Origin: Hofstenia miamia
Lineage: Eukaryota > Xenacoelomorpha > Acoela
Length of the DNA: 64,000 bases
NCBI GenBank assembly: GCA_004352715.1
Contig: SCFE01000093.1
Location: 1,480,286-1,544,285, forward strand
Direction of reading: 5' to 3'
Part shown: positions 9,820 to 23,051 of the stretch, in pieces
How positions within the stretch are numbered: the first letter of the stretch is position 1
Layout: each line of letters starts with the position of its first letter
The notes under the pieces: generated by a model
Told to the model about the DNA's origin: nothing
Seen by the model: the letters and a program-made list of their open reading frames with translations, nothing else
Databases searched by the model: none
Translations under genes and position numbers: made by a program

Positions 9820-12385
9820 CCATTTCTAAATTTCAGGACCATTTATTTTATCCGGGTTAGATCAAAGTTGGGTAAGATAAAAATCTACAATAACTACAAA
9901 CTGAAATTCAAAAAATACTATTGAGAAAATAGTGATCTAATGTAAAGATCGTTTCGCAAAAGATTTCGTTATTTCAGTTGTTATTGAATCTTATTTTCTT
10001 TATTCTCGAATTAAGTAGTTGTTTGTGCTCTTCAACGTAAGGCAACTTCCATTGGATTAGTCGCTTAGGCTTTCTTAATTAATGGATGTGGATAACTATT
10101 GTCTTCCAAAATTTGACATGGTTCAGACATTAATTCAGTTAAATTTATTATATATATATATATATATATATATGTTACATACAAATATTTACCTACACCT
10201 TATGTTGAATCGATACAAAACTAAGAGAAGAGGTACTCAATTCATCCCTTATTATACTCGCCTCTTCAATTCTTTATTCTAAATAATTTATTATGTCTAC
10301 GTGATTATGTTCTTGTTTTTGTTGTTACCAAATACATACAATTATCATATACAGATTTGTGTAAAGCGTTGCAGTAAAATAGTACAATTTGTTAATGACG
10401 GCTTGATTATATTTTTTCGTTAAAACAAGGCTTAAATTGCGAGTAAAGCAATAGCTAAAAGTGCGTGCTCATAATTTTTGAAAACTAACTGCTGACTTAA
10501 TAGACATCTGAACCATGTTTTCCTATAATATTTCAGTAAACAGATGGTGGTTTTATTTTTTATATTACACTGATTGCCTACAAATAATGTTCCATAGATT
10601 AACATTTTCTGTAAAGTTGCTAAAACTATAGTAATTAAACCAATAATCCTGATTTTTAGAAGAGGCTAAAAATCTATTGCGGAAGCACTTTTATAATCAA
10701 AACTGGATTTGTGTATGAAAGGCATCATTTGATCGCGTCAAATATGTCACTCCTGTTTTGTAATTTAGTTTTATTGTGAAATTGTAACACCAGATTTAAT
10801 TTCAATAGGGATTACAAAGTACATCTTCAGACGCTATCTTTAAACTAAAGCTATGACGTTTTTTCAGTGTTTTGGCTGAAATTCATGAGTAGTATTTGTA
10901 CCAAATTTCTAAATAATGACGCATAGAAGTAATTAGTCAATTATCAAAGGCCGGATCGTAAACATGTCACATCAAATAATTTACTTTTCAGCGTAATTTT
11001 ATCATTTCAATTTCAAAGATGATAGGCTAAATGTATTTCAGCATTAATATCATATCAAGAATGTTCTTTGTCTTATAAAATAATCATAGGTCAAAAACAT
11101 TTAAGTTATAAATAATTTATACTTAAAATATTATGTACATAGTGATTTAGTGATACACATATAATATATATACATGTAAGTAGTTGCTTGATAATATTAA
11201 TAAAATTAAAATGAGTGGAAAATTGACATTTCAGTTATTTTCCTTATTCATTTGTATATATGTAATGGAAGGTAAAAGAAATACATGTAGCAAGGAGTAA
11301 TCATTTGTTAGATTGGGGTAAACGATATGGAAAAACAAATTAACAAAGTTATATAGCAATTGCGATAATAGCCATTAGTTGTATTTCTAAAAATTCATTT
11401 ATGGCCATTCTGAAAATCTAAAATCTATTGGTCTCCCATTAATCGCAATTAGTATTTCTCACATTTAATTTTTTAGTAACTCACCCCCACTCAAATAATT
11501 GCAAAAATATTCTAGTTTATCAATATAATAATTATAGACTTAGCCCAAACCACTTGCCCAACCTTACCACTAACCAAACTATAGCCCTAACCTAAGCCAA
11601 CCCACATCTTAGTCCTAACCCTAACCCAAACCATACCCCAAGCATTATGTGGAAGGAATATGCAAATTTATTATTAGTGTTAGTAAGTTTCAATATGAAT
11701 TATAAAATTATGAAAATATATTACTATTAATAGGCTAATTCTGGTTCAACCACGTAGCCTTTAAGATTTAGATAGCTTAAAAATTTATTTTCGAGATAAC
11801 CTTCATATGACTTATAAAAATCGGAATAGATTGATATGCTTGACTTATTACACGCATTACTTCAAAATGCTAAATAGAAGTTAAAATACAAAATTGAATT
11901 ATTCTTGGACTAAAATATACATTAAGATATTTAGAAAAAAGTGGAACAGATGTTTACATAATGCATTGTGATGATCTTGTAAAATATCCATTAATATCAG
12001 TGGAATATATTTGTCAAACATCTGGATTATCTTATAGTGTGGAAATATTACAACGGGAGTCGTTATCAAATGGTTAGTGGATAGTGAACAAAAATGTTTA
12101 CATCTTGGAGAAGATATTTAAGAACTGCGAAATAGCTTAACGTAGCACAGAGTTTAGTGACATCTTCGATTCTGAAGAAATCAAAACAAGTCATTTTCAA
12201 GTATTGCAAAAGTTGATACTTGAAATGCAAATGAATTCATATGAAGATCTCCTTAAGAATAAGATTAAGTTCTTATAACTTAAAAATCAAATTTCTTGTA
12301 TCATGTAAATCATAAATAATATTAAATTCATCAAAGTTCATTTAAAATATTTTGTAAGAAATATGATGACTAAAACAAGGTCAAC
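9816..12385. other. Intergenic, no gene seen
   Basis: No supportable gene. A second TA microsatellite lies at about 10149-10172. A short degenerate stretch of CCTAACC-type words lies at about 11575-11640. The rest is low-complexity AT-rich DNA with short random open frames. Confidence 0.5.
11575..11640. repeat. Degenerate telomere-like CCTAA tract
   Basis: It contains CCCTAACC, CCTAACCCTAACCC and similar words in an imperfect run. Such interstitial TTAGGG-like tracts are common and may be chance C-rich microsatellite rather than a telomere relic. Confidence 0.35.
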
Positions 12386-13549
12386 TGTAGCATAATCCAA
12401 AACTAATCAAGCTGCTAAAGAAAATTGTCAGTCAAAGAAGAATTAAGGTCAAACTGAAATTTGATTAAAAATAAATTATAAATTAATTATCATCTTAGAA
12501 TACTTTTGTATAATGCAACTAAGAAATTATCGTGAGAAGATTAACAATTAGTATTTGTCGATTTGACTAATTTGGCAAACCAAAGGGGGCGAACTCGCTT
12601 CCATTATTTTGAGAAATATTGGCAGACGAATAATTTGAAATTCAAAATCGACAGGTACTTTTTGAACTTAGATATAAATAGAGGAAAATCATTGTAAGAT
12701 TTGTTGAAGAAAATTCTTCGGAATTCTTATCTTTAGTATATTACAGTTTGATTATTAACTACAATGACCAGATAAACAGTTGGTGTTCAGTAGTGGCGAT
12801 GGTCCCATAACAGGAACGATTTTTGCTTTCTTGTTCCAAACCACGAGCCTACACTTAGGTTAGGTGTACAATTAGGAGTTTTTACTTCCATTTAGCTAAC
12901 TATCAATCCTTTATTACATGTATGAACGATAATGAATTCAATGTAAGGCTGGTAAGCCAAACGTAGGTTTTTGTATTTATATTTAAACTAGATCCAAATT
13001 CATGACTATAATTTGATCGATAATGTGACCTTGTATAAATCAATTATTACATGTAGGTTAGGAAGCTGCTATTTATCTATCTTATTTAAGTAAAGGCAAT
13101 ATATTTTAGTAATGGCTAATCATGTATTTATACAACAAGCAGCTAGTAACAATCGAGGTTGCAAGTATATACTACACTCTACAAATTGAGACTAAGTCGA
13201 ATTGTGTGGAGCCTTGAGTGAGCACCGAGGTAGGATAGGGCATACATATGTTCCTTCACTGAGCTGAGAGGTGTAACTCATTCAACGGAAACGGAAAGAA
13301 GTGGCTGTTGTTTGATTTGGAGATCAGCTTCGGGTGGATTCCCAACCATCAACAGCTGGCAAAGATACTGCAAGGCCTTCTCACCTAAATAGTGCTTGTT
13401 ATATCATCCATTAATTATAGTTATTGGAGTTTAATAATATAGAAGCTAAGCAGTTTAGAATTAGTACATCTCTACCAGCTAGTATACCACAACAATTATA
13501 TTGTAATAATGGAGGAATTGGATATAGAAGCCTGGTAGAAGATACTACA
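12386..13549 (+). repeat. Diverged solo LTR of the pol-extension retrotransposon family
   Basis: It starts TGTAGCATAATCC and ends near ATACTACA. It matches the 3823-4978 LTR in order along its length: the block with TTGGCAGACGAA near 12618, AGTAGTGGCGATGGTCCCAT near 12790, TTAGGAGTTTTT near 12869 and GGAGATCAGCTTCGGG near 13318. Divergence is much greater than for the 33737 copy, so this is an older insertion. No clear target duplication remains (CAAC before, TGAC after). Confidence 0.75.
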
Positions 13550-14204
13550 TGACCTAGATACTTAGAAGCCAATAATTTCATTGCAAAAAAGAACACTTGT
13601 ATCAAAACCTAAACTCGAATTAGACTTGATGGAAAGTTAAGTACTCGAACACGACTGATCCACCCAACATTTTACAACCAGAATCCGATCTTAAAATTTA
13701 CAAACAGAAATTTTCATTGTATCTAGCGATATAATAGGAGTTGTACACGCTTTAAATTTCGATTTTTTTGAGACATTAAAGCAAGTGCTACAAAAATAAC
13801 TAATTTTGCATTTTTCAATCTGAACTCGATGGCTTTAATAAATTTTATATATAAATTTATGGAGAAGTTTTTAGGGCACCATTCACAGAGACATAGTTAA
13901 ATAACATTTTTTATCAGAAAGTGAATGTAACTTTGAATTTGTCTTATGTTGTGAGTTCAGTTCATTTGATTACTAATGTTTGAAGCAATTTAATAATCAA
14001 ATCAGTCAATTTGCACACTGCCTACTCTTTTATGTCAGGCAAATTGTAATATGCCGAACGCACAAGGCAATCTGTAAAAAAGGGACAAATTTTAAACTAT
14101 GTCTGGTGCTTTCGGCAATGTTCAAAGTGCCTAGGCATTTTGAACATTGCCAGATTTGACAGATTGCCTGCATGAAAAAACTATATATATATATATATAT
14201 AGAT
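13550..14204. other. Intergenic with a CAGATTGCC/GGCAATCTG inverted motif
   Basis: No gene. Between about 14035 and 14170, words such as GGCAAATTG, GCAATCTG, AGATTTGACAGATTGCC and CATTTTGAACATTGCC recur in both orientations, suggesting a small decayed inverted-repeat element just before a TA microsatellite. Confidence 0.4.
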
Positions 14205-15220
14205 CAGAGTTGCAATTGGTCTGGGCCTAAAGTTGGATCGGGTTGGGCTTAGGCCGGATTTTCGACATAGTAATTTGGGCCGGGTCGGGCTTGGACCTAA
14301 TGTTTTAATTAGTATCTGAAATACAAGCAAAAATTCATTTTAAAACCTAAACTTTGCAAATTTCAAAACACCCACTTTAAAGTTAATCAGCCTTATGCAT
14401 TGTTGGCTGTTGCAATACTTCTGACATCCAAATTTTGTTGTTGATGTAGGTTGGCAAAGAACTATATTAGTTCAATATATAAGAATTGATATGTTCTAAA
14501 ACGATAAAAAGGACTATTGCAATCCTGGAGATAATTTGTCGTGGCCATTCTTATATTACTAAATTAGTGGCCGCGGTAGAAAGAATTTACGAAACGTTAC
14601 ATGTATGATAGTACTCAGCAAAAGGTTGCAATATTTTAAGAGGGGGTTACTTCAAAAAATATTATCTCCCTTAAAATTTCAATACTATATATTGCAATAT
14701 ATTTATATGTTTTCCATAAGAGTCTAAACAAAGGTTTAAAATAACAAGAAGAGACACACCTCATTTACATTAGACAAATTTTAAGAAGAAACCAACAAAA
14801 AGTTTAAAAAATATCTGAACAATTTAAGTTCAATCTATGCACAAATTTAGAACAATTTAAAAATGTTTGTCTTCATTGGTAACATTTGTGAAAATGCACA
14901 TTCAATGCTATTTGGTAGCCAAATGCAATCATTTATAAGAAGTGCTCCAGATCTACGGCCTTGTATGACACGTTTGAATTTGAACAAAATTGAATTAGCA
15001 TTGTTGTCGGACTAAAGCGGATATGTACTCATGCACATATTGATCAATACATTATGAAAATTGTCCAATCAAATTTATAGTGTAGTGCTTATGTGCCTCT
15101 ATGAGGCACAAGACACCGTTAGTGACGTAAAAGAAAAATAATCTGGGCCGGGGCGGGATTGGGCCGAATAATTGGTATTTTGAAATGGGCTGGCCTGGGC
15201 TTAGCCCAATTCCAACTCTG
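14205..15220. mobile_element. hAT-like non-autonomous element (1016 bp)
   Basis: The termini are CAGAGTTGCAATTGG at the left and CCAATTCCAACTCTG at the right, an inverted pair starting with the CAGAG-type end common in hAT elements. Both subterminal regions are rich in GGGC words (GGGCCGGGTCGGGCTTGG at the left, GGGCCGGGGCGGGATTGGGC at the right). No transposase frame is recognisable inside. Both sides are TA repeats, so the 8-bp duplication cannot be verified. Confidence 0.65.
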
Positions 15221-15230
15221 GTATATATAT

Positions 15231-15375
15231 NNNNNNNNNNNNNNNNNNNNNNNNNNNNNNNNNNNNNNNNNNNNNNNNNNNNNNNNNNNNNNNNNNNNNN
15301 NNNNNNNNNNNNNNNNNNNNNNNNNNNNNNNNNNNNNNNNNNNNNNNNNNNNNNNNNNNNNNNNNNNNNNNNNNN
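15231..15375. other. Assembly gap (145 N) inside a TA repeat
   Basis: N run flanked by TATATA on both sides; the repeat probably defeated assembly. Confidence 0.95.
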
Positions 15376-15423
15376 TATATATATATATATATAATATGCA
15401 AAGGCACCCCAAACTGTCGAAAT

Positions 15424-16407
15424 CAGGATTGCCGTGGGAATTGTTTTCTAATTCCCATCCCATTCCCACCCGACAGTGTTTCTGTGGGAATTCCCATGGA
15501 GACTGAAAGAGAAAAGATTTACCACTAGACCTCCAATATATGAAGAAAAGAGCAAAGATACGTGAACATGACTATATGAGCAATTCGGTTTAAACAAATC
15601 TAAATCTAAACATAAAAATAGTTCAATGCTAGTCGCAGTCGTCATTCTCGACCTCGCCATGCCGTACGGAATCAAGTCTGTCACCATAATGCCAAACAAT
15701 ATCGTTTGCCGAAATCAATATAAATCATCGCATCTTCTTCCGCAGCATGGAAATAAATAATTTGACATAACTAAACAACCGCTCAACACCGGCCGTAGAT
15801 GCTGGTATAGAAAGCATAAGCTTAGCACAGAAACTAAACACTTGAATTTCTTTAAAATTTGCTTTACAAAATTGGGCTGGTTTGCGTGTAGGGAGTGAAA
15901 TATATTCTGGTTCCATCTGGTCACCAAATCAGATTTTCTTCGGCTCTGTTGACGCCTCGGTCTGGCTGGTAAAAATTTTATCATAGAATTTGAAGGTGTA
16001 GTTGAAGCGGCTTTCACATAATTTTGACTTTCCTTGCCGAAGTGCAGCAGTGAAACAATTTAATGCAAGTATATTCCATTTGGTGAAAAATTGGTATTGT
16101 AAGACTATTTTACTCTGAGAAAACTGTCGAAATGAGTCGGATAATTTGGTTAATAAACAATTTGTTTTCAACCAATCAGAATTTTAGATTTTATAATCGG
16201 GCGAAGCCGCATTCCACAACTAGTTGTCTATATTAGATAAGCACTTTACAGTAATGTTTTTATTATTTAGCTTAAAATGCTTATAGTTTATTCAATTATT
16301 ATATTTTTTAAATTTTCTTATTATCTAAAAAAAACCCAATCATTCCCATGGGAATTCTCACGAAAAATTATTGGTCCCAGCAAATGGGAATTCTCATCGC
16401 AATCCTG
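15424..16407 (-). mobile_element. hAT transposon with decayed transposase (984 bp)
   Basis: The terminal inverted repeats begin CAGGATTGC (left CAGGATTGCCGTGGGAATT; right reads CAGGATTGCGATGAGAATT on the minus strand). A perfect 8-bp target duplication GTCGAAAT flanks it at 15416-15423 and 16408-16415, the hAT hallmark. Inside, on the minus strand, lies a hAT C-terminal dimerisation segment. At about 1 kb the element is internally deleted relative to complete hAT transposons, so it is non-autonomous. Confidence 0.9.
15725..15916 (-). pseudogene. hAT transposase C-terminal (dimerisation) fragment
   Basis: The minus-strand frame contains LSIPASTAGVERLFSYVK followed by LRKKM. This matches the conserved hAT dimerisation-region pattern (LSIPASSA..ERxFS). 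The catalytic DDE region upstream is absent, and neighbouring frames on the minus strand carry interrupted continuation. It lies inside the CAGGATTGC-ended element and gives that element's class. Confidence 0.8.
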
Positions 16408-17045
16408 GTCGAAATATATGCATATTTAATAACCTACAAATAAATATATTCATAAAGGATCATTCATATATAATATATATTTTCTTCGACTAACTTAAAA
16501 AGTCATGAAGTTTCGACACAATTACATAAACGGCATTCTTTTTATGGAAGTGCAACGAAATATTAAAAAGTAAAATATGTAGAAGAAATCGATATGCGTT
16601 GCTAGCACAATGTAAAATAAAATTAGAATACCTGAACACTACGTCCAAGCACTTGAAAATTAATAAATTTTTATCTCCTAAATTTGGAAAAAAATTAATT
16701 TTATTTGATGAAAACAGTAGTTATTTATGGTTTTATATTTATAATATAATATAAAATTATTGTATAACAATATCGTATACCGCACGACATTGATATTGCA
16801 TCACAGATATAGATATACATAATGAAAGTTTCGATAAGATTTAACAAAAGAATTTATACCCAAGACCGCCTACACAATTTATGAAATACAATTTTGATTT
16901 TTTCTTTTGTCTGCCAAAGACCACGGGTATATTAATTGTTACTGCAGTTTGTGTTTCAGAGGAAGAAGCTCTTGAAAATATATTTGTTGATGTAGAAAAT
17001 TTAGCCAATACTATCAATATGGCAATTGTGTACATTATAGGTTGC
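16408..17045. other. Intergenic, no assignable gene
   Basis: Overlapping open frames of 63-71 codons exist on both strands around 16841-17072. Neither matches a family I know and neither has convincing flanking splice sites. Confidence 0.4.
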
Positions 17046-17688
17046 AGACTTGTCAACGAGCCGAGCTTCTAACAAGCCGAGCCGAGCTTGAGAGTAGTAA
17101 GAGACCGAGTAAAGAGGCCCCTATGGGACACCCTGAAGTTCTCGTAACACTCATGACTATTTGCCATGAGGAAATGAAGTGATTCTATTGAACGCCATCT
17201 AGCGACAAAATATTTTTGACAAAGCTAAATTGAGCAAATTAATTTTGTCGCTAGATGGCGTCCAATAGAATCACTTCATTTCCACATGGCAAATAGTCAT
17301 GGGTGTTACGAGAACTTCAGGGTGTCCCATAGGGGCCTCCTTCACTCGGTCTCTTACTACTCTTGAGCACAATATTTGATATACAACAAGCCCAAAACGA
17401 GCCTATTTTAGGCAAAGCAAGTTTATAGTTCTGATTTTTAATTTGATAATGGAGATTTTTCTTATTTTTTGCAGTCTGTATGCCTTTCCTATAATCTTAT
17501 TTAAGAAATGTTTTTTAAATAATAGGAAGAGCTATGTAAAAAATTCGTTGAGCACAATATTTTTAAAAAAATACCGAGCTAGACGAGCCTCAGTCAAAGA
17601 TTTTATGTAGGGAGCAGAGCCGAGCCAAGCGATCTTACACAAAATTTAAACGAGCCGAGCTTGGAAATGTCGGCTCGTTGACAAGTCT
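17046..17688. mobile_element. Terminal-inverted-repeat element interrupted by a nested MITE
   Basis: The left end AGACTTGTCAACGAGCCGA is matched in inverse by TCGGCTCGTTGACAAGTCT at the right end. GAGCCGAGC words fill both subterminal regions, which is typical of small hAT-like elements. Flanks TAGGTTGC and TAAGTTGT (offset two bases) could be a decayed 8-bp duplication. A second element occupies 17093-17361 inside it. There is no coding capacity. Confidence 0.7.
17093..17361. mobile_element. MITE, nearly perfect palindrome (269 bp) with 6-bp duplication
   Basis: It begins AGTAGTAAGAGACCGAG and ends in its reverse complement. Arms of about 120 bp fold on each other almost perfectly around a short AT-rich centre near 17225. 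The flanking CTTGAG at 17087-17092 and 17362-17367 is consistent with a target-site duplication. High arm identity suggests a young insertion or a recent palindromic origin. Confidence 0.85.
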
Positions 17689-18869
17689 CGTAAGTTGTAT
17701 TGCCTCCCCCCTCCCCCGCTGCTTAAAATACAGCACAACATTGCAAATTAACAAACTTTCTGAATTTACTACAGCAAATGATTGCGTACAACTTTCTTAT
17801 CCCTCTAATGAATTGTCTTTCCTTTACCAACTAACTTTTTGCTTTGTCTTAAGGTGTAATGTAAAACTACTTTGAGAAAAAGTTTAATACGTTTAATAGA
17901 GTACATTGTTTACACCTACATTGATATAAATTTTGAAAAATGTGCTCATTAGCTTAGCAAATATTTTGTTGAATAATCTTTCTAAGCTGTGTGTTTCTTC
18001 TATGGTCAAGTTAGCAAAAGTTGGATTCTCTTTAAATCAACAAAAATCAATCTCTAATAAATTTTTGCACTTCTGGCCAAGGGTTGCTTGTATTTTTTAA
18101 ATTTGTGCTTTTGCCTTACAACATGATGTTTACAGTCANATATATATATATATATATATATATATCCAGGCTCGTTGAATAGCTCATTGGCGATAATATC
18201 TTTCTCTGATTTCTAATGTGTTAATAGGCTATGCTATCTTTATCCACCTTGAAGTTGAAGTTTGTTATATACCATTCTCAAAGTGTGGAATATGTACAGT
18301 TTGAACTTGGTCGATGAATAGTACTCCTGGACTGTAGTAACAAATACAATGTGGAAATTCAGTACATACCATTTTAATGGCAACGATTATCAAATCGATA
18401 ACATATATGTACTAAGATATGTCTTCCGGATCTTGGACATGATAAAATGACATTAACCATAAAGTCAATCAAAATTTAATGAAGAAGAAAGATGTAGTTA
18501 CCCAAAATTGTGTTGATAAATGGAACTAAAATAAGAAATTCATAACTTTATGATTTAAAACCTAGTCTATTTATAACAACAGCAATGCAAATTGAAACAT
18601 TAATGCATCACTTTCTGACAAATTTAATATTTTTAAAATAGTGGACGTAGTATTGGAATTCAGTAATTTGAATGGCAAAATTGTAGCTTAGGACTAAAAA
18701 TACAATATGAATCTTTGCACTCTTTCCACACTTTCTATTGTTTTGTAATTATCGCATTCATTGTAATCAATAAATTTAGAAAATAAAAAATAGAATTATT
18801 TAAACGGATTTTAACCTGATTAACCGATTAAGTCAAAATCCGAAACACCAAAGAAGACCTCCAAAATTC
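17689..18869. other. Intergenic, no gene seen
   Basis: AT-rich sequence with short random frames only. A TA run with one undetermined base (18139) lies at about 18139-18165. Confidence 0.5.
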
Positions 18870-19673
18870 CCAATATGCTCTTATGTGACTTTCAAAGCTA
18901 AATCCTAGGAAGACTTCAGAGGAATTTCGCAAAGAGTGTGCTGATGGTCACCTTGTGACAGCAAGAAGTGCGCGAAACATTCTGAAGAACTACTCAATTG
19001 GGACTTTCGTGGCACCCACAAAGCTATTCTTAACTTTAAAGCAAAGATTACTCAAGGTGAGTTGGGACAATTTAATGAAAGACAATTTATCAGAACATTT
19101 GTTTAAAGATATATTTTCAGATGAATCAAGATTTCAGCTATACTCATCGAAAAGAATGTTGATAGAGACCAACTGGGCAGAAGTTCAGATTCTTGCCTCA
19201 ACTTAGTCGGGGACCATGAATTATGGTGAGAAGTCTGTAATGGTATGGGGTGCAATATGGAAGTGTGGTTTTCGCAAGATTGTTTACATCACTGGTACTC
19301 TCCTAAGCTGTTAATATGCTCGAATTCTAGAAAAGTAACTCTTGTCACTTTTTACAAGTGATCAATATATCAGCAGGATGATGCTCAACGTCATACCTCA
19401 AAATAAATGACAAATTTCCTCCACAATAATGGAGTTGCTGTCATTGCTGAGTGGCATGACCAATTTCCAGACCTTAAAATTATCGAAAATATGTGGAAAG
19501 TGGTCAAATATCGAATTGAACAGCATACTCTTCACACTGAAGACGAGCTGTGGAGCGCAATAAAGAAAAATTTTTATGCAATTCCCAACAGCTTTATTGA
19601 AAGACATTTTGCTTCAATCCCTGATCGCCTTGAAGCTGTTATTCGCTCAAAGAGACACCCTACAAAATATTAG
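18870..19673 (+). pseudogene. Tc1/mariner-like transposase pseudogene
   Basis: Several frames together show a Tc1-type DDE transposase. The first catalytic Asp is in FSDESRFQLYSS (about 19118-19150), followed by VMVWGAIWKCGF (19231-19270). A degenerate second block with QQDDAQRHTS (about 19375-19400) normally carries the second Asp. A C-terminal part has FPDLKIIENMWK (about 19460-19500) with the third acidic residue region. At least one in-frame stop after 19200 and frame changes near 19300-19410 make it non-functional. Terminal inverted repeats were not securely located. Similar GGTGGCCGAACACAT / GGTGGTCGAATACAT words at 19780 and 19966 could be 3' end remnants. Confidence 0.85.
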
Positions 19674-20012
19674 AAGAGACAATTTTGTTACTAAGTGCTT
19701 GTATTGCATCAATTATTAATTTATGTATCTTATTTTGAATTAATTTTTTCGTATTTACCCATTTGTTAAATTATTTTCAGGTGGCCGAACACATTTTTCC
19801 AATACAAGTTTTCTAATTTTGATTACAAATTAATAGCCAATTGGTATTCTACATATTTTATTATATTAGACATACAAATTTTCCTTTCTTAATCAAAGTA
19901 ACACTTAGTTATAATTTTAGGCACACTCTATCCAATGAATGTTCATTATTTATTCAAAATGGCAAGGTGGTCGAATACATATTTCCAGTACTGTATATTT
20001 ATATATATATAT
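19674..20012. other. 3' flank of the Tc1-like relic
   Basis: No gene. Two similar strings (AGGTGGCCGAACACATTTTTCC near 19780 and AAGGTGGTCGAATACATATTTCC near 19964) are direct repeats about 185 bp apart. Confidence 0.35.
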
Positions 20013-20274
20013 NNNNNNNNNNNNNNNNNNNNNNNNNNNNNNNNNNNNNNNNNNNNNNNNNNNNNNNNNNNNNNNNNNNNNNNNNNNNNNNNNNNNNNNN
20101 NNNNNNNNNNNNNNNNNNNNNNNNNNNNNNNNNNNNNNNNNNNNNNNNNNNNNNNNNNNNNNNNNNNNNNNNNNNNNNNNNNNNNNNNNNNNNNNNNNNN
20201 NNNNNNNNNNNNNNNNNNNNNNNNNNNNNNNNNNNNNNNNNNNNNNNNNNNNNNNNNNNNNNNNNNNNNNNNNN
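20013..20274. other. Assembly gap (262 N) inside a TA repeat
   Basis: N run bounded by TATATA on both sides. Confidence 0.95.
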
Positions 20275-20307
<33 letters not shown>

Positions 20308-21870
20308 ATAATTACATAAGTTCAATGAAACTGGTGTATTTAGCTCAGTAGTCTATCCAATCAAAAAATATATAATAACTCTTAAGAAGAAAGTCGAAAA
20401 ACTAAGAACTGCAATGCCCCTATTATGTAGTAAGTAAAATAATTAATATATCATTATTCTATTTGATGCTAAAAAATGCTTTAAGGAGAAACAAAATGAG
20501 TAAGCGCGGGGTTGTGGGGATGTCTGTCCCCATATCACAAACCTTTAGCATATTTTACTATAATTTTGAATATCATTAAATATCTTACACAACCAAATTA
20601 TGCTAGTAACATAATAAGCTGACAGAAGTACAAAAGCGTAGAACTTTGCAAATAATTTATAAGAAATTCAGAATTGAAGTACTCGTTTCATCATTGCAGG
20701 TTTTTTGTTTATTTTTTGATTGTTTTCTGAACAGGGATGTAACTCTTTTGTAAGTATTTAAAATTCTAAATGACCTATTTATGTTTTATGCAAAAAATTA
20801 TACACATGTAAATTTATTTGCAGAATATGAACAAAATGTTCATTGAAAGAATTCGATTTAAAAAATACAATTAAATTTCACTGCATGATGCAGCAAATGT
20901 CAAATTTCTTATGTGAAATTTCTCTACATTATATACTTGAGCCAATAACAATGCACATTTTTGCAGGCTTGTGTATGGACATATTTTTCTGTCCCATCTA
21001 ATCCGATTGCAATTTATGGCTGTTCCATCGCATTCCAACCCACGGTATTCCCATTATAATATTAGAATGGAATAAAGTTCAAATAAAATTAGGAAATTTA
21101 GGAAAATTTAGGCTTAGTCTCTACTAATTGAACTATATGTACAAGGATACATGCAAAACGACAAAATTTGTTTGACTTTCTTAACTTTAGCTGCAAATCT
21201 AACCTTAAATTACTATACAATATCAAGTATTGGGTATCATGGGAAATAGAAATGTATGCGACCCCATCCCATCCCAACCCATGGGAATAACCTTGGTATG
21301 GCCAATGCTGCATTTTTGACCAAATTATCGAAAAAATTAGCATCAAGTTGTAAAAAATGTAAAATACTTTAAAAATGAATACTAAAAAAAACTTATAGGG
21401 AAAAATGGCCAGTGTCTTTCCAGATATATTTTTCTGAACAATTTAGCAGATTACAGAACATCATGCACACAACTGCTTTACAATCATGGGTAGACATGGG
21501 TTGGGCATATCCGCGTGTTTTGAGTAATTTATTTCAAATGTGCGGGTATGATTTTACGTTTTATTCTTCATAAGCTGTCATCAATACATTAATAAGAGGC
21601 AACACCGAGAGATGGACCTAAAATTAATGCCGATCCGGCCTAAATTTATGATCCTTGCTAGGCCAAATTCTTCATATAAACATAGCACACTATTTACTAA
21701 TATATGCATATAATTAATAAAATATTGCATTTCTGAGTGAGTTGTGCATGTATTCAATGAGTAGTTGTTGCCATATTACATAAACGCACAATACACTGTT
21801 TCTATTGCTATAACAAATTTAGAAACACAAACAGTTTACATCATGAGATTACGTATCCCATGTGCTAAAG
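20275..21870. other. Intergenic with possible hAT-like GGGTTGGGATGGG end
   Basis: No gene. Around 21000-21055 and 21255-21300 there are CCCATCCCATCCCAACCC and CATTCCAACCCAC words beside ATTCCCAT. These resemble the subterminal repeats of the hAT element at 15424, so they may be a short relic of a related element. Confidence 0.35.
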
Positions 21871-21874
21871 TTTA

Positions 21875-21894
21875 TTCTAGAGAGTTCTACCAAT
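21875..21894 (+). promoter_or_regulatory. Heat-shock-element-like site and CCAAT box of polyubiquitin
   Basis: TTCTAGAGAGTTC at 21875-21887 fits the alternating TTC/GAA pattern of a heat-shock element with one mismatch (GAG for GAA), followed at once by CCAAT at 21890-21894. Polyubiquitin genes in many animals are heat- and stress-inducible, so the placement about 100 bp before the start codon is sensible. Function is inferred, not shown. Confidence 0.5.
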
Positions 21895-21927
21895 GATGTT
21901 TATAATTGTATGGTGCGCTTAAACAAG

Positions 21928-21935
21928 TATAAATA
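21928..21935 (+). promoter_or_regulatory. TATA box of polyubiquitin
   Basis: TATAAATA lies 50 bp before the ATG at 21985. Transcription would start near 21958, giving a 5' UTR of about 25 nt without an intron. Confidence 0.65.
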
Positions 21936-21984
21936 CTTGCTGAAATTGTTGACGTTATCAGTTTGAGAAATAAACGAGAATAAA

Positions 21985-22874
<890 letters not shown>

Positions 22875-23045
22875 ATTATATCAGTATTTTGAAAATATTT
22901 TTAATTCATATTTTATTTATGTTTTGTCTTATTGTGATTAACACTAAGGTTTCTATTATAATAACCAAATATTGCTTGTTGATTTTTGCCGATATGTACA
23001 GAAAGTTTTCTTTTAATATTCAAACTTTAATCTGGAGTTTTTCTT

Positions 23046-23051
23046 AATAAA
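23046..23051 (+). terminator. Poly(A) signal of polyubiquitin
   Basis: AATAAA, 172 nt past the stop codon, is the first canonical hexamer in the 3' region. Confidence 0.6.

Noticed and set aside
11575-11640. Telomere relic indicating an ancient chromosome fusion
   Set aside because: Too short and degenerate; C-rich CCTAA-type words of this length arise as simple repeats.
15119-15506. Open frames across the 145-N gap
   Set aside because: Same artefact: N run plus TA microsatellite and hAT ends.
19841-20351. Open frames across the 262-N gap
   Set aside because: Artefact of the N run flanked by TA repeats.
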